Assembly: GCA_003254905.1 (NCBI GenBank)
Contig: QANU01030664.1
Location: forward strand, 31,372-95,371
Origin: Nissolia schottii
Taxonomy: Eukaryota; Streptophyta; Magnoliopsida; Fabales; Fabaceae
DNA: 64,000 nt
Reading direction: 5' to 3'
Shown here: one piece after another, positions 20,965-32,008 of the stretch
Numbering within the stretch: the first letter of the stretch is position 1
Layout of the letters: each line of letters begins with the position of its first letter
The notes under the pieces: model-generated
The model's input: only the letters and a program-made list of their open reading frames with translations
The model's database searches: none
What the model was told of the DNA's origin: nothing
Program-made: the position numbers and the translations under genes

Positions 20965-23031
20965 AAAGAAAAAGGCGTCGAGCTAACGACGTTAAACTAA
21001 GCGCTGTCTGGGAGGCAACCCAGTATTTTGTGAGTTTTACTATTTTAGTAGTTTAGTAATTTTAAAGGATAATTAATTTAATGTGTTAAGAATATTTTTA
21101 TGAAATATGGTGAAAAACTTTAAGGTATCTAAATCATGGAGTTCGGTTTAAAATTTTAAGTGCTAATCCTTTTCCACCAACACTAAAATTGAAGCACTTT
21201 GATTTTAACCTTAACAACTGATTTTAAACCTTTTAAACAATTGTCTGAGAGAAGGTGCACATGATTCAAAGCATGATTCTTAACTATCTAAGAAATGGAA
21301 AACTTTGAAGAAAAGAATCTTTTCAAAAAGCACCTTAAGATCAATGACATGTTTTATTTTTGAATCCATAAATTATTGTGGGAAATTCTGTCCACAATAA
21401 GTGGGAAATTCTGTCCACACTAGTGGGAAGTTCTGACCACTTAAGCGGGAAATTCTGTCCGCTATTGCAGGAAATTCTGTCTGCAAAGGATTGAGAATTA
21501 AAATATCATCTCTTGGATTTGATCATATGATTCTCTAACGCTTGCTATGTTAGTCCTTGGAAAGGAATTTCTAATTGTTTTGCAGGCCACAAAGCAACGA
21601 GAAAGACTTTCCAAAAGCATTGTATAAAGTGAGAATCATTTCCAGACAAACAAAGAGGAAGAGGAAGAGGAAGAAGAGCATGATTCTTCAACGACGATGA
21701 GCCTCTATCTCCTTAACACCTTGAAGCAAGATGAAGTAGCCTAAAAAAGGAGGCTACATCAAGGAAGCTACTTCAAGAAATTCACCATGAACAGGGAGCA
21801 TTCTAATCTTTCTAGCACCTTACTTAATTAATTTCCTTAGGTAGTTTATGTGCTTAAGACTTGTTTGTTTAAAAACAAAGTAGTAGTTTATTTTACTTGG
21901 TTTGATGCATGAACATAAACACATTATGAATTGAATTGTTTCAAAATCTATAATAGACCTTTGTGAGTGCATAGATACCATAAGCATGTTAATATGCATC
22001 TTTACTTGTAAACATAACCTTGAAGATGTTTTTAAATCAAGGAATTTAAACCAAACCAAGTGAGGGAGTGAGCTATACACTTAGTGAGATAGAGAGAATC
22101 ACCATTGTTTTTTTTACACAATTGAATTTGTTTGAGTCTCTGATTTTGGTAATTGTATGGAAATAATGGGAAATGATCAAGGCATTTTGTTCTTTAGATT
22201 TTAAACCCACCTGGCCAAATAAAGCCGACCCATAATTAGGAACATCCTTTGCTACCCCATTTGAGCCTAACATGAGAAATTGCTTGATTGTTTCATAATC
22301 CCTAAAGCCTTAAAAGGAAAAACAATGACTTCCCTTAATTTCTAAATTAAGAGAGCATTTACAATTGGATTATGAGCAAAGATCCAAGTCAGGGGGAGAC
22401 AAGGAGGGTTAAAAGTGGGGATGTACAAAAGTTGAAAAGAACAGAAAAAAGTAGAAAAGAAAAATCTTATTCCCAATCCAAAAACAAAAAGAAGAAAAAG
22501 AAAAAAGGATTGAGGAAAAAGAAGCTAAGGAGAAAAAGGGGTTGAAAAAAAGAAAAAGAAAATAGGCAACAACAAGGAGTTGGTTTTCATTGCTCTCTTA
22601 ATTAGAAATATTTGCATATCTAGAAAAACCAATTTTCTTTGAAAGCCTGGCCCCATTATAACCCTGAAAAGTCCTTCGGTGATCCTTGCATGACCATACT
22701 TTTGAATTGAATGATGAGACAGGTAACAAATTTACATTGTTGTAATTCAATGGTGACATTGAGCGAAACACTCACCCTAAACTGGTCCACTGACCATTGT
22801 GTGCATAAAGATAATTTCCTTGATGGAAAAGACATTGGATAGTGTGATTTGTTTATGGCATTCAGGTACTTATGCATTTGATTATGTTAAGGTTACTCTA
22901 TGTTGTCTCACAAGTCTCAAGCTTAAACTGTCTGAAATATTTCAATTCATTGCAAAAATCGATTGTTCATAAGCATTGATCTCTTGTAAAATGATTCTAC
23001 TACCTCTTGTTTGAGGACAAACAAGGTCTTA
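20965..23031 (+). other. Long non-coding 3' region of the Athila-like element
   Basis: The GCGCTGTCTGGGAGGCAACCCA block just after gag is characteristic of Athila-lineage elements. A hairpin array follows at 21373-21486, then a purine-rich stretch (22430-22565). Pol is absent. The minus-strand copy (61917-63870) keeps the same order, so this length is a family feature and not a private deletion. Confidence 0.7.
21373..21486 (+). repeat. Array of five short hairpins with constant loop and covarying stems
   Basis: The units share GGAARTTCTGWC but have different paired arms: TTATTGTGG/CCACAATAA, GTGG/CCAC, AGTGG/CCACT, AGCGG/CCGCT and TTGCAG/CTGCAA. Both arms change together between units. The second family copy has three more (63420-63487). 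Confidence 0.8.
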
Positions 23032-23043
23032 AGCCAGGGGGAG
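23032..23043 (+). promoter_or_regulatory. Polypurine tract of the Athila-like element
   Basis: GCCAGGGGGAG precedes the 3' LTR start TGATAAGTGCC, after the TGAGGACAAACAAGG stretch typical of Athila 3' ends. Confidence 0.85.
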
Positions 23044-23913
23044 TGATAAGTGCCCAAAATACGCAATTTTCATCATTTAAAATGGCACTTATTTGTTTAT
23101 GTTTTAAGGAATTATCTAATGAATTCCCCATTTTTGTAGGATTTTAAATATATTTTGAAAGATGGATGCAATCAAGATTAATTGAAGAATAATCCCATAA
23201 AGAATGGAGAAAAAGGGCAAAAATGGAAAAGAGCTTAAAGAGGAAATTTGCGAAGGACTGCTCAGCGGTGATTGAATCTCGCTCAGCGCACAAAGGAAAA
23301 AGGCCGCTCAGCGAAAGCACCCTTGCCGCTCAGCGGTTGTACGTCGGCAGCCACTTGCAAGCGGCGCATTAAATGCACCAGCTGGAGCCAACCTGGCGCC
23401 AGCCTGGCATGGCGGCGCCGCTCTGAAAAGCTGCCGGAGCATTTATTACTCCGCGTATAATGATTACATCACTCAGCGGAATAGTATAATAGCTCAGCGG
23501 TATTGCCGAAATCGCTCAGCGGTGACAACCAAACCGCTGAGCGAAGGATAAATGGATGCATGAAACTATGATATGATTCAATTCCCAACAAGCTCCAGAA
23601 CTATATGATTTGTTGCCTATTTACTTTTCATGTTGTTATTTACTTATTTAGTTTATTAAAACAAGTTATGAAATCCTTCACTTTATTGTTTAATTAACTA
23701 AACTCAAGAACGGTATTTTTGCAACTCTCTGTGGATTCGACTATACCCGACTATACTGCAATTGGATCCCTTGTAGATCTGAAAGCCGTAAAGAAGGTAT
23801 ATATTTAATTTGAACGACAAAAGCGCGGAGAAGCTTTCTACGAGCTTGGCACAGTTGTGACAAAACCTAAGCCGTGTCAAGATTGGAGAAAGTGGTTAAA
23901 AAGGCTTTCATCA
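23044..23913 (+). repeat. 3' LTR of the Athila-like element, internally deleted (870 bp)
   Basis: It matches the 5' LTR at both ends but lacks about 740 bp (5' LTR positions from about 18257 to 18998), including the TATA box. The junction is at about 23548 (GCGAAGGAT then AAATGGATGC). Outside the deletion there are scattered differences between the LTRs. Confidence 0.9.
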
Positions 23914-24670
23914 GTAATCATATAGCATACACATCATACAATGATATATGAGAAACATCCTTTTGAGAACATATCCAATAACTCTCTATTTGTGCTTGAT
24001 GGATTAACTATTGGATATATTTGTGTCTATATCAAGTGCTATAGTGTTACAATGCATGCATGCTAGGCAAAGAATATTATTTGATTAATATAATTTCATC
24101 TTTGCCTAATTGTATATGCATGATGCATTGATTAATCTATATATGCATATGAAGATATTGGAACACATTGGACTAACTATACTTTCTAGTGAATTATCTT
24201 GTGTATAGGAAAGTCCAAGGCATCAAGAACAAGATGGAACAAGAAGGAACATTCATATGATGCCCAAAGACAAAAGGCGAAGCATGAAATGTTAATTCCA
24301 TGAAGAACATGGTAATGCTGAAGATAGGATTCATGAAGAATACCAAGTCCAAGCAAACGGTAAAAAGGGAAATAGTTTCTTAGGGCTTAAGGTATTCTTG
24401 TCAAAGGAAAATTGATATATATCTTTCTCAAAACTCTTAGAATGATGCTCTTAAATGATCTTAATTGATTCCAGGACGTAAAATGAATTAGACAAACTTA
24501 GGAATCAAGAAAGATAAGAAAATGGATGAGTGGCGAACTCAGTAAGTGACTTGCACAGTAGTTAGTAAAATGATGATATCTTGGGCTATAGAACTCCAAT
24601 TGAGGTGGTTCAAATTGCTACATAAAGCTAAGAGAAAGATATACAAATTTGTAGAGCAAGTCATGTTTTT

Positions 24671-24810
24671 AGTCATTCGAATGACTCAAGAATGGTCATT
24701 CGAATGACTCAAGAATGGTCATTCGAATGACTCTGTCATCAGAGAAACACAACGGCTAGATAACGGCTATCATTCGAATGACCTCTCAAGAGTCATTCAA
24801 ATGACTCGAG
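24671..24810. repeat. CATTCGAATG palindrome cluster in the Copia LTR
   Basis: GTCATTCGAATGAC occurs three times on a 23-bp spacing, then ATCATTCGAATGACC and GTCATTCAAATGAC. It lies about 100 bp upstream of the TATA-like box. Confidence 0.85.
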
Positions 24811-25975
24811 TCCTGAAGCCAAAAATGTCTAGTTTTTCAATGGATAAAATTGATTAAAATAATGGGTAACGGCTATAAACGGCTAGTACACTTATAAACC
24901 CTATATATACCCATTAAACTCTCATTTCTAGCCAAGCCTTTGATTCCTATCATCCTTATACTTCATTCTATCAATGGATTAATTTTTCCATCATCATAAG
25001 AGCAAAAAGAGAGAGATATTATCAATACACCTATAGAGCTTCAATTTGTATTATCTACTCTTGAGAGAGTTTCTTGTCAAACACAAAATTTCCATACACT
25101 TGTAAAGAGGGTGAGGTATCCCTTTAGTTTCTTAGGGTGTGGTATCCCTAAGGTTTGGTTCTTGAGGCTTCTACACAAAGGTGGGGGATCCTAAGTGTGA
25201 GGAGTGCTCTTGGATGTAAAGGTTTGTCAAGCACCTAAGTTAGAAGCTTGATGATAGTGGAGAAATCTTGAGCAAAATGCTTGGGGACTGGACGTAGATC
25301 ACAAGGGTGGTCGAACCAGGATAAATCACTGTTTGCAATCTCTCTAACTCTATCTCTTTATTTATTGCAAACTTATATTACTGTATTGCATATTTGAGAA
25401 TTGCATCTGTTGATAATTGATTATAAGTTGCTCTGTTGATCTTATTGTTTTATTATAAACATAATTGAGCATGCTTATAATCTTTAATTGTTATATTCCG
25501 CTGCGTAGTAACGTTGATTGCATGAAAATGCAATATTTTTCGAAATTGGAATAATTTCTTAAATACCCAATTCACCCCCCTCTTGAGTATTGGTTACCAA
25601 GACCAACACGTCCTCAGTGGGGTGCCTTAGCATAGGGTTTACTTCTTTATCCTCCTTATGAACAGGCCACTAGGAGATCTCTAGGCATTCATGCATGCTA
25701 CATTCCTACTGATTGTTATCATTCCTCCTATTCTTGAGTAGCTTTATCTATTTTACTATGTGATAGGGGATCCCTAGTCTTTTCCTTATCTAGGTTCTCG
25801 TGCTTGTTAACTTTATTCGCTTGTACATATGGGTCGTCTCGAGCATTCTCTTGATGGTACTTACATGTGTATCCTCTTGCATTCATGTACTCATACATCA
25901 TATACTCATGCATCACATACTCATTCATCACGTATCCATGCATGGGGGGAGAATCTGGGGTTCTCTTACGCTTCC

Positions 25976-26649
25976 TGTAACATCCCGGATATTCCCCTTA
26001 AGAAGATTTCGCGAAAACCCATAATTAAGCCTAACAAAAGGCACAATCAGAACGATTATTTGGACTGAGAAAATTATTCAGAAAATTAATTGCTTCCAAA
26101 CGCCAGTCCAATGATGGTTTCTTGATCTCGCGGAGTGTCGCGGGGTCCGTGCCAAATTTCGTCCAAAATCGAAATTTCGGCAGGCACCTAATGTATCTGT
26201 GAAGATTACCCTCCGGGCAATAAATTCACGAATACCTTAACCTGACATACCCCTATGACCAGGAAAATTTGTAGATTGCGAATATATGTCCGAAATATTT
26301 TTGGGACATCTATTCGTAAACAAATAACGACCAAATGTTATCAAAATTATACTAAGCCGCTAAATATTTGGTTTAAGCCCATCCTGCCACGGCATGAGCA
26401 AATGTTGTCCACATATATAGGTATATTTATAACAAATATAAAATAAAAATAATATATATTATAATATATTAATAATGATAATCTATATATGTAGATACAT
26501 CCCCTAGGACCAAAATGAAGTAAAGAACAAAATATATTTAAAGATGCATCCCCCAGACAAAAGGAAAACAAAGAACCATATAATATGTATAGATATATAT
26601 CCCCTGGGTAGTACCTCCCCCTAAGCAAAATATATATTATATAATATAT

Positions 26650-26681
<32 letters not shown>

Positions 26682-26732
26682 TATAACCGTACGAGGTACA
26701 TCTTCCCTATGAAAAGAAACAGTAGCAATAGG
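25976..26732 (+). repeat. LTR G, first 757 bp only
   Basis: It starts TGTAACATCCCGG after CTTCC, its presumed target. It is AT-rich with a degenerate repeat around CATCCCC (26495-26620) and an (ATA)n tract (26640-26680). LTR F interrupts it at 26733; the remainder must lie beyond the window. Confidence 0.65.
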
Positions 26733-29730
26733 TGTAACATCCCGCTCCTTCCCTAAGTGAAATTTCCCCGATTTACTATTCGTAGAGCATCCTATATAGG
26801 TTAACATGCAGAGATTAATAGAAATTTATCTGTTTAGCTTCTCGAAATTCTGATGACGCTCAAATAGTCCCTCGTGACCCTTAGAATTTAGTGGAAAAAT
26901 TAAACTGTCGGAAAAACGGAGTTCCGTTCACTTTCGGACGATTCCGCAGACACTAGAACAGTCCCGTTTGGGCCCGTTTAGCCTGCCAAACTGAGTGGTG
27001 GGCCCCAATCTTGGGAAACCATACCTTATGGGGGAAAACATGACAAAACCCCTAGAGCAACCCCAAATTATTACTAGGAAGCTTTGACGATCGCGGAAAC
27101 GCCAGCAGAACGGTCCTGTTCGGACACCGACGAGAGATAACGGGTCAAAGGTATCTGTGAAAAATACTCCTCTGGAGAAAAATTCACAAATTCCTTGAAG
27201 TAATTATACCTTTAGGTAGAGGGGAATTAGAGGATCGCGACGGTATAAACGGAATATTTTTCGGACGACCGTGCGCGACGCACCGGGACTGCGAACAACC
27301 AAAAACGAGCGAAACGGGACTGAGTGGGCCCCTCACCTGCATTGACCACGTGATTGAATCTGATTCCAAGGGAAAATATTATAAAATTCAATTACTATTC
27401 ATTGATTTGACCTTTGAATTATCTTTTGAATTAATTAATTATTAAAGAAAATAGAAAAGGGCATTTTGGTAATTTTGGCAAGGGGCAAAAGGGTAAATTT
27501 GGGGGGCAGATCCTAGGCTATAAATAGCCCCTCCCATTCAGAAATTTTTGCAAAAAATTTCAAGAGTGTGGAAACTCTGCCCAAAAATCGTTCGGTTCGG
27601 GAACTCTGCTAGAACACCGCTGGAATCAGGAAACCGGTTCAGGAGGCGACCACATGAGATGATTCTGAAGGGTCTTGTGACCTGGACTAGATAGGATTTT
27701 AATGGTTGAAAATGTGTGAAAACCCCAAGAAGGATCCATAAACAAAGAAGGAAGAGAAAGGAAAGAAAACCATGCATTTGGTTTCAGCCTCGCCCAGGTA
27801 CCGGTGAGCGGCCCCAGGCGCCGCTGAGCGGAATGCATGAGAAAGCAAAATTTGAAAACGTGAACCCCAGGGCGATGAGCTACCAAAGGATCCACTGAGC
27901 GACCTGAAGGTCACTGAGGATGAGGATAAGGATGGAAAGATATTTTTGAAAAAATCGGGCTCCAGCCTGCTGAGCGAGATGAGTCACCGCTGAGCTATAC
28001 AGCTTGGACCGCTGAGCGACGAGACTCTTATCGCTGAGCGGATTAAGCTCAAGCCGGTGAGCGAACAAGAGGTTCCGCTGAGCGGCCTGAGACTTAGTTA
28101 TTTTTACGAAAACAAGGTTTATGAAGGTTGTCCTGGACACACATTTCCAACACTTAATAAGCTAAATGAGATGCATGAAGTATGTTTATGATGATGTATG
28201 ATGATCATTGCATGATGTATGTTTATAATGATGTATGATGAATATTTCATGAGGTATGTTTAGGATGATGCATGTAGTATCATGAGGTATGTTTATGATG
28301 ATGTATGTGGAACATTGCATGTAGATGATTTATGAGTAGAATGATTATAATGTCATGCATCATGAGGACAGGGTTGTCATGTAAGTGTTAGGACGACCTT
28401 AGAGAACTAGAAGTTAATCACCTAATATGTAAAGATTATAATTAAACACTAGGGAATAAGTATGTAGTTATATGATAGGAATCCTTTCTCTTGGCACGTC
28501 TATAGACACGCCCCTCACCAGTCCCAAAAGGGTGGATTGGTCAATGATGCCACCTCACCAGTCACAAAAGGGTGGACCGGTCAATGAGGTTAATGGCATG
28601 ATGATGAGATATGATGATGAGCTATGATGAGATATGATGAGATGTGATGAGATATGAGTCCCCGCTTGGTCACGTCAAAAGGGTACGGACCCCCACCTCC
28701 CTACTTGTAGGAAGGGTAGCCCACTTGATTGGCGATGGTGGACACTAGACCCCATTGGTGGGTAGCAACCACTCTGGTGTGAGCGCAGCCGGGGCGTCGT
28801 CAAGATGGGAACAGAAGTGGTTGTAGCTGTAGGCCACGACTACATGAATGCGGGACCGATGTAACAAGAAGGATGCTACCCTGGTTCACTAGCGCAACTA
28901 GAAGCGTAAGAGATCCCCATGTTCCCCAAGCATGAGTACATGATGAATGAGTTACATGAGTATATGATGAATGAGTTTATGATGCATAAGTATATAATAA
29001 TGTATGTATGCTATGTAGTCGTCAAGAAAATGCTCGAGAGTAAAGATAATGAGCACGAGAACGTAGCTAAGAAAGATTAGATCCCCCAGTCACATAGTAA
29101 AGTAGATAAAGCCGTTCAGGACCTTAGGCCAGATAATAATCAGTAGGATGTTAGTATGCATGTTCACTTAGAAACACCTGAGCGGCCTGGTTCATACGAG
29201 AGTAAAGAAGTACCCCCATGCCAAGGTTAACCACTGAGGACGACTGTTCTTACCCCCACTCGCTTATGCTTCCAGGAGCAGGCGAAGATTATGAGAGCCA
29301 CGAGAAGCCCTATGAGGAGCCGCATGAGGAGCAGTGATGACATGAGGACGGATTAGCAGAAGACCATTCTTTTTGATATGTATTTTGATATGTAGTTTAA
29401 TGTATTTGACTTGTATATGTAACCTATTATGATACTCTGTTGGTTGTAATTTGTGATGGAACAGATACTTGTTTATGTAATTATGTATGCCAGTAATGAC
29501 TATCACTCTTAAGCTTAAGCTCTATCGTTTTTATTATATGCTTTGATTCACAAGTGGCTCATACTTTGCAAATAAAGTAACAAATAGAAAAGTTTTAAAA
29601 TGGTCCATATTTTCCTTAACCTGGTATTTTTGAAAGATAATAAAGGACTATGAGTAATCCCACCAAACGAGTAACAACCTAGTGAGCATTGTGTACTACT
29701 CGAGGGTATGCAGTTAGCTAGGGTGTTACA
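26733..29730 (+). repeat. 5' LTR of element F (2,998 bp)
   Basis: It runs TGTAACATCCCGC to GGGTGTTACA and is followed by an intact primer site, so this is a 5' LTR. It has a TATA box at 27519-27528 and a CCGCTGAGCGG palindrome cluster at 27795-28090. The donor segment seen in E (30731-30745) is missing. The shared LTR block is near 29095-29150. A candidate acceptor at 29275 is followed by a short acidic frame (A-G-E-D-Y-E-S-H-E-K-P-Y-E-E-P-H-E-E-Q-stop). Confidence 0.85.
27517..27530 (+). promoter_or_regulatory. TATA box of LTR F
   Basis: GGCTATAAATAGCC, a 14-bp palindrome, about 785 bp into the LTR; LTR E has the same box at 30558-30570. Confidence 0.75.
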
Positions 29731-29732
29731 GT

Positions 29733-29744
29733 TGGTATCAGAGC
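29733..29744 (+). promoter_or_regulatory. Primer-binding site of element F
   Basis: TGGTATCAGAGC, 2 bp after LTR F. The internal region continues only to 29783, where LTR E is inserted (presumed target CACTA). Confidence 0.9.
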
Positions 29745-29783
29745 AGTTTAGTCCTACGTGAGCCTATGGACTGAGCTGCACTA

Positions 29784-31018
29784 TGTAACATCCCGCTCTT
29801 TTCTTAGTAAGAATTTCGCCGAATAACTGCTCATAGAACTTTGGGTAAGAGTAAATGTGTGGAAGTCTGTAGGAATTATTTTGTTGAGTTGTGATAAATT
29901 TCGATGACACTCAAATGATTCCTACTGACCCTCAGAATTGGATGATGAGGTTTAACTGGCTATTACACGGAGTTCTGCGGAGTTTCGGACGATTCCGCAG
30001 ACACTAAAACGGCTCCATTTAGCGTGTAAAATTGAGCAGAGAGCTCGAAGTCTCTGGAAACCCCACCGGTACCAGGGAAAGGTTTTAAACACCTTAGAAT
30101 AGTCCCACGACCCCATCGGGAAGGTTGGGAAAGAACAAAACCGTGAGCCAAACGGTGGTTGGCAAACACAAGAGCGTAGAAACGGGTCGAAGGTAACTGT
30201 GAAAAATACTCTCCGGAGGAAAATTAACAAACACCTTCTAAGATTAATATTCCTAGGTAGAGGGAAATTAGAGGATCGCGACGGTACAAGCGGAATATTT
30301 TTCGGACGATCGTGCGCGACGCATCGACACTGCGAGCGATAAAACACGAGCGAAACGGAACTGGAAGAAAGTGAAATTTTGGGCAGCCCACGTGATGCAA
30401 ATCAGATTTCAAGGGAAATTATTTTAAAATCAAAAACACTATTCATGATGTGACATTTGGATTATCATCCAAATTAATTAACTTTTAAAGAAATTAAAAA
30501 GGGCATTTTGGTAAATAAACCTAGGGGCAAAAGGGTAAATTTAAGGGCAGGGTTTTGGCTATAAATAGCCAGCCCCATAACCAGAAAAATTGGAAAAATT
30601 CATAACCTAAGGGAAACTCTGTCCGTTTGCCCTGAGACTCTTTGCAGAAACTCCGCCGGAAAGCTTGGATCGCGCCCTAAGCTCGGAGGACGACTCTCCC
30701 GCCCTTCATCCACCACCGAACAACCCTCCAAGAAGTGGGTAACTCTAGTTTACTCACCTCTTTGGTGGATGTATGTGTTTATATGTGTGCATGTCTTGAT
30801 GTTTGTATGCATGCTTAATTAGTTTAGATGCTTGGTTAGGATAGGGAGATGATTCTGATGGGTCCTGTGACCTGGACTAGATAGGATTTTGATAGTTAGA
30901 ATATGTGTAAAAACCTCAAAGAGTAACCATGAGCAAAGGGGAAGAGAAAGGATAGAAATAATGAATTCGGTTTTCAGTTTCGCCTAGTGACCGCTGAGCG
31001 GCCCTTGGTACCGCTGAG
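29784..31018 (+). repeat. LTR E, first 1,235 bp
   Basis: Same family as F (TGTAACATCCCGC start). TATA box at 30558-30570, candidate splice donor at 30739 (AAGTGG/GTAACTC), then the CCGCTGAGCGG motifs. Element D interrupts it at 31018/31019 (presumed target CTGAG). There is no ATG between the TATA box and the donor. Confidence 0.8.
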
Positions 31019-31513
31019 TGCAACACCCTAGCTAGTTGGCCTATGCTTAAGTCATAGGTTTCCCTGGCTAGGTGGTTGACTGCTGGGCTGTGAACTATTA
31101 CCATTCTAACTTATCTATTGAAATTAGGATTACTGAAAATACGGGTCAATTTGAAACCTCTTTCGTAAATACATGTATATGAAAAGTAATGAGCCTTGCG
31201 AGTAATACAGCGAATAACGACATAGCTAAAAGATAAGAGAGTATAAATACATACCTGTAGCGTGGAGCTTTAGCGGCAGAAAGTACACATAGAGGCCCGA
31301 AGATACACAACATTCCATTTTAATACAATACATAAGGTTTATACATAGTTCTATCAGAGGATGATAATATACATAAACAGTAGCAATAATGTACAAATGC
31401 GGAAACTAAAAGCAAACTACGTACACGAGCGGCACAACTCGCTTCATGTACGGTACAACAACCTAACTCTGCACTCGGGTCCGGCTGGCCTCCACCTACT
31501 CGGAGTCTCCTAG

Positions 31514-31963
31514 TCACTCTAAAGGCTCCTCCTCCTCACTGCTACTCAAATCTGTCACCGCCGAGAAGCCACGTGGGGCAAAGCGATGCGCTCGGGCGGT
31601 CAGTATCCTCTTCCGTGCAGTGGTCCGGCGACCTCGGGCTTGAACTGGCGGAGTGTACGCCCCTCGATCGGTAGCTGGCGTCGAGCCTGGCATAGGCGTC
31701 TGCTCTGGCTCCGAAGGAGGCATCTCCTCATCGCCGTTGAGGCGAATCGGATCCCTGCTGCTGCTCCTCGGATGCTCATCCACCCAGATAGGGTTTAGTG
31801 GCGACGTACCTGGGGCTCCAAGCCTCTGCCTGGGAGGATGATCAGGCTCGTCTGGTAAACGTGCGGGCGCGTACATGCTCGTCTCCAAGAGGGTGTCGGT
31901 GCGGTAGTTGCGCATGCGGGTACGCGTGAATAGCCAAACATCCTTGGTCGGTGGCGACGTCGT
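31514..31963 (-). pseudogene. LTR-embedded small reading frame, open but with ATG changed to ACG (element D)
   Basis: The frame is open for 149 codons, but its first codon, 9 nt after the candidate acceptor (TTATGGATCCAG), is ACG. It has KDVWLFTRTRMRNYRTDTLL, YAPARLPDEP, PIWVDEHP, RDPIRLNGDEE and an acidic end (SSSEEEEPLE), collinear with 6523-6990 but clearly divergent. An open frame with many substitutions argues for past selection on the protein; the missing ATG suggests this copy has been inactivated. Confidence 0.55.
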
Positions 31964-32008
31964 GGCTGCAAGCTGGATCCATAATCGAGTGGGGGTGAGA
32001 ACTCTAGG

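Larger units (their letters stand above)
17753..23913 (+). mobile_element. Athila-like non-autonomous LTR element carrying gag only
   Basis: The 5' LTR is 17753-19364 and the 3' LTR 23044-23913. The target duplication is GTAAC on the left and GTAAT on the right. An Asp-tRNA-type primer site, a broken gag, about 2.1 kb of non-coding DNA and a polypurine tract lie between. No pol is present. A second copy of the family begins at 61385 on the minus strand. Confidence 0.88.
17500..25608 (+). mobile_element. Solo Copia LTR, SIRE/Maximus-like (about 1.94 kb without its nested insertion)
   Basis: It begins TGTGGAACTAGG and ends CCAAGACCAACA, flanked by perfect CGTCC duplications (17495-17499 and 25609-25613). 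TTTTGATGATGGCAAA near the start and CAATTCACCCCCCTCTTG near the end are typical of SIRE/Maximus LTRs. The first about 50 bp are repeated about 110 bp downstream. The Athila-like element 17753-23913 is inserted in it. A palindrome cluster (24671-24810) lies just before the TATA-like CTATATATAC at 24901-24910. No internal region remains. Confidence 0.8.
17006..25975 (-). repeat. LTR H (minus), fragmented, oldest layer in the window
   Basis: Two exposed pieces, 17006-17499 and 25614-25975, flank the Copia LTR insertion. The left piece starts at the B insertion and keeps the terminal part of a Tekay-like LTR (TGCTCACTAGG side). It includes a candidate acceptor (TTCCAG, minus) near 17462 with a short acidic frame A-D-K-S-Y-D-E-R-H-E-E-P-stop. 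The right piece holds the shared LTR block (near 25660-25790). It is cut by LTR G at 25976. Confidence 0.75.

Noticed and set aside
22430..22565. Lysine-rich or Phe/Ser-rich frames in the purine tract and its copy at 62345-62565
   Set aside because: They follow from a low-complexity purine stretch that both Athila-like copies share in the non-coding 3' region; the frames are not conserved between the copies.
24671..24810. Regularly spaced palindromes resembling a CRISPR array
   Set aside because: The repeats are only 10-14 bp, imperfect, with spacers of 9-30 bp, and lie inside plant LTRs with no cas genes. The arrangement fits a binding-site cluster better.
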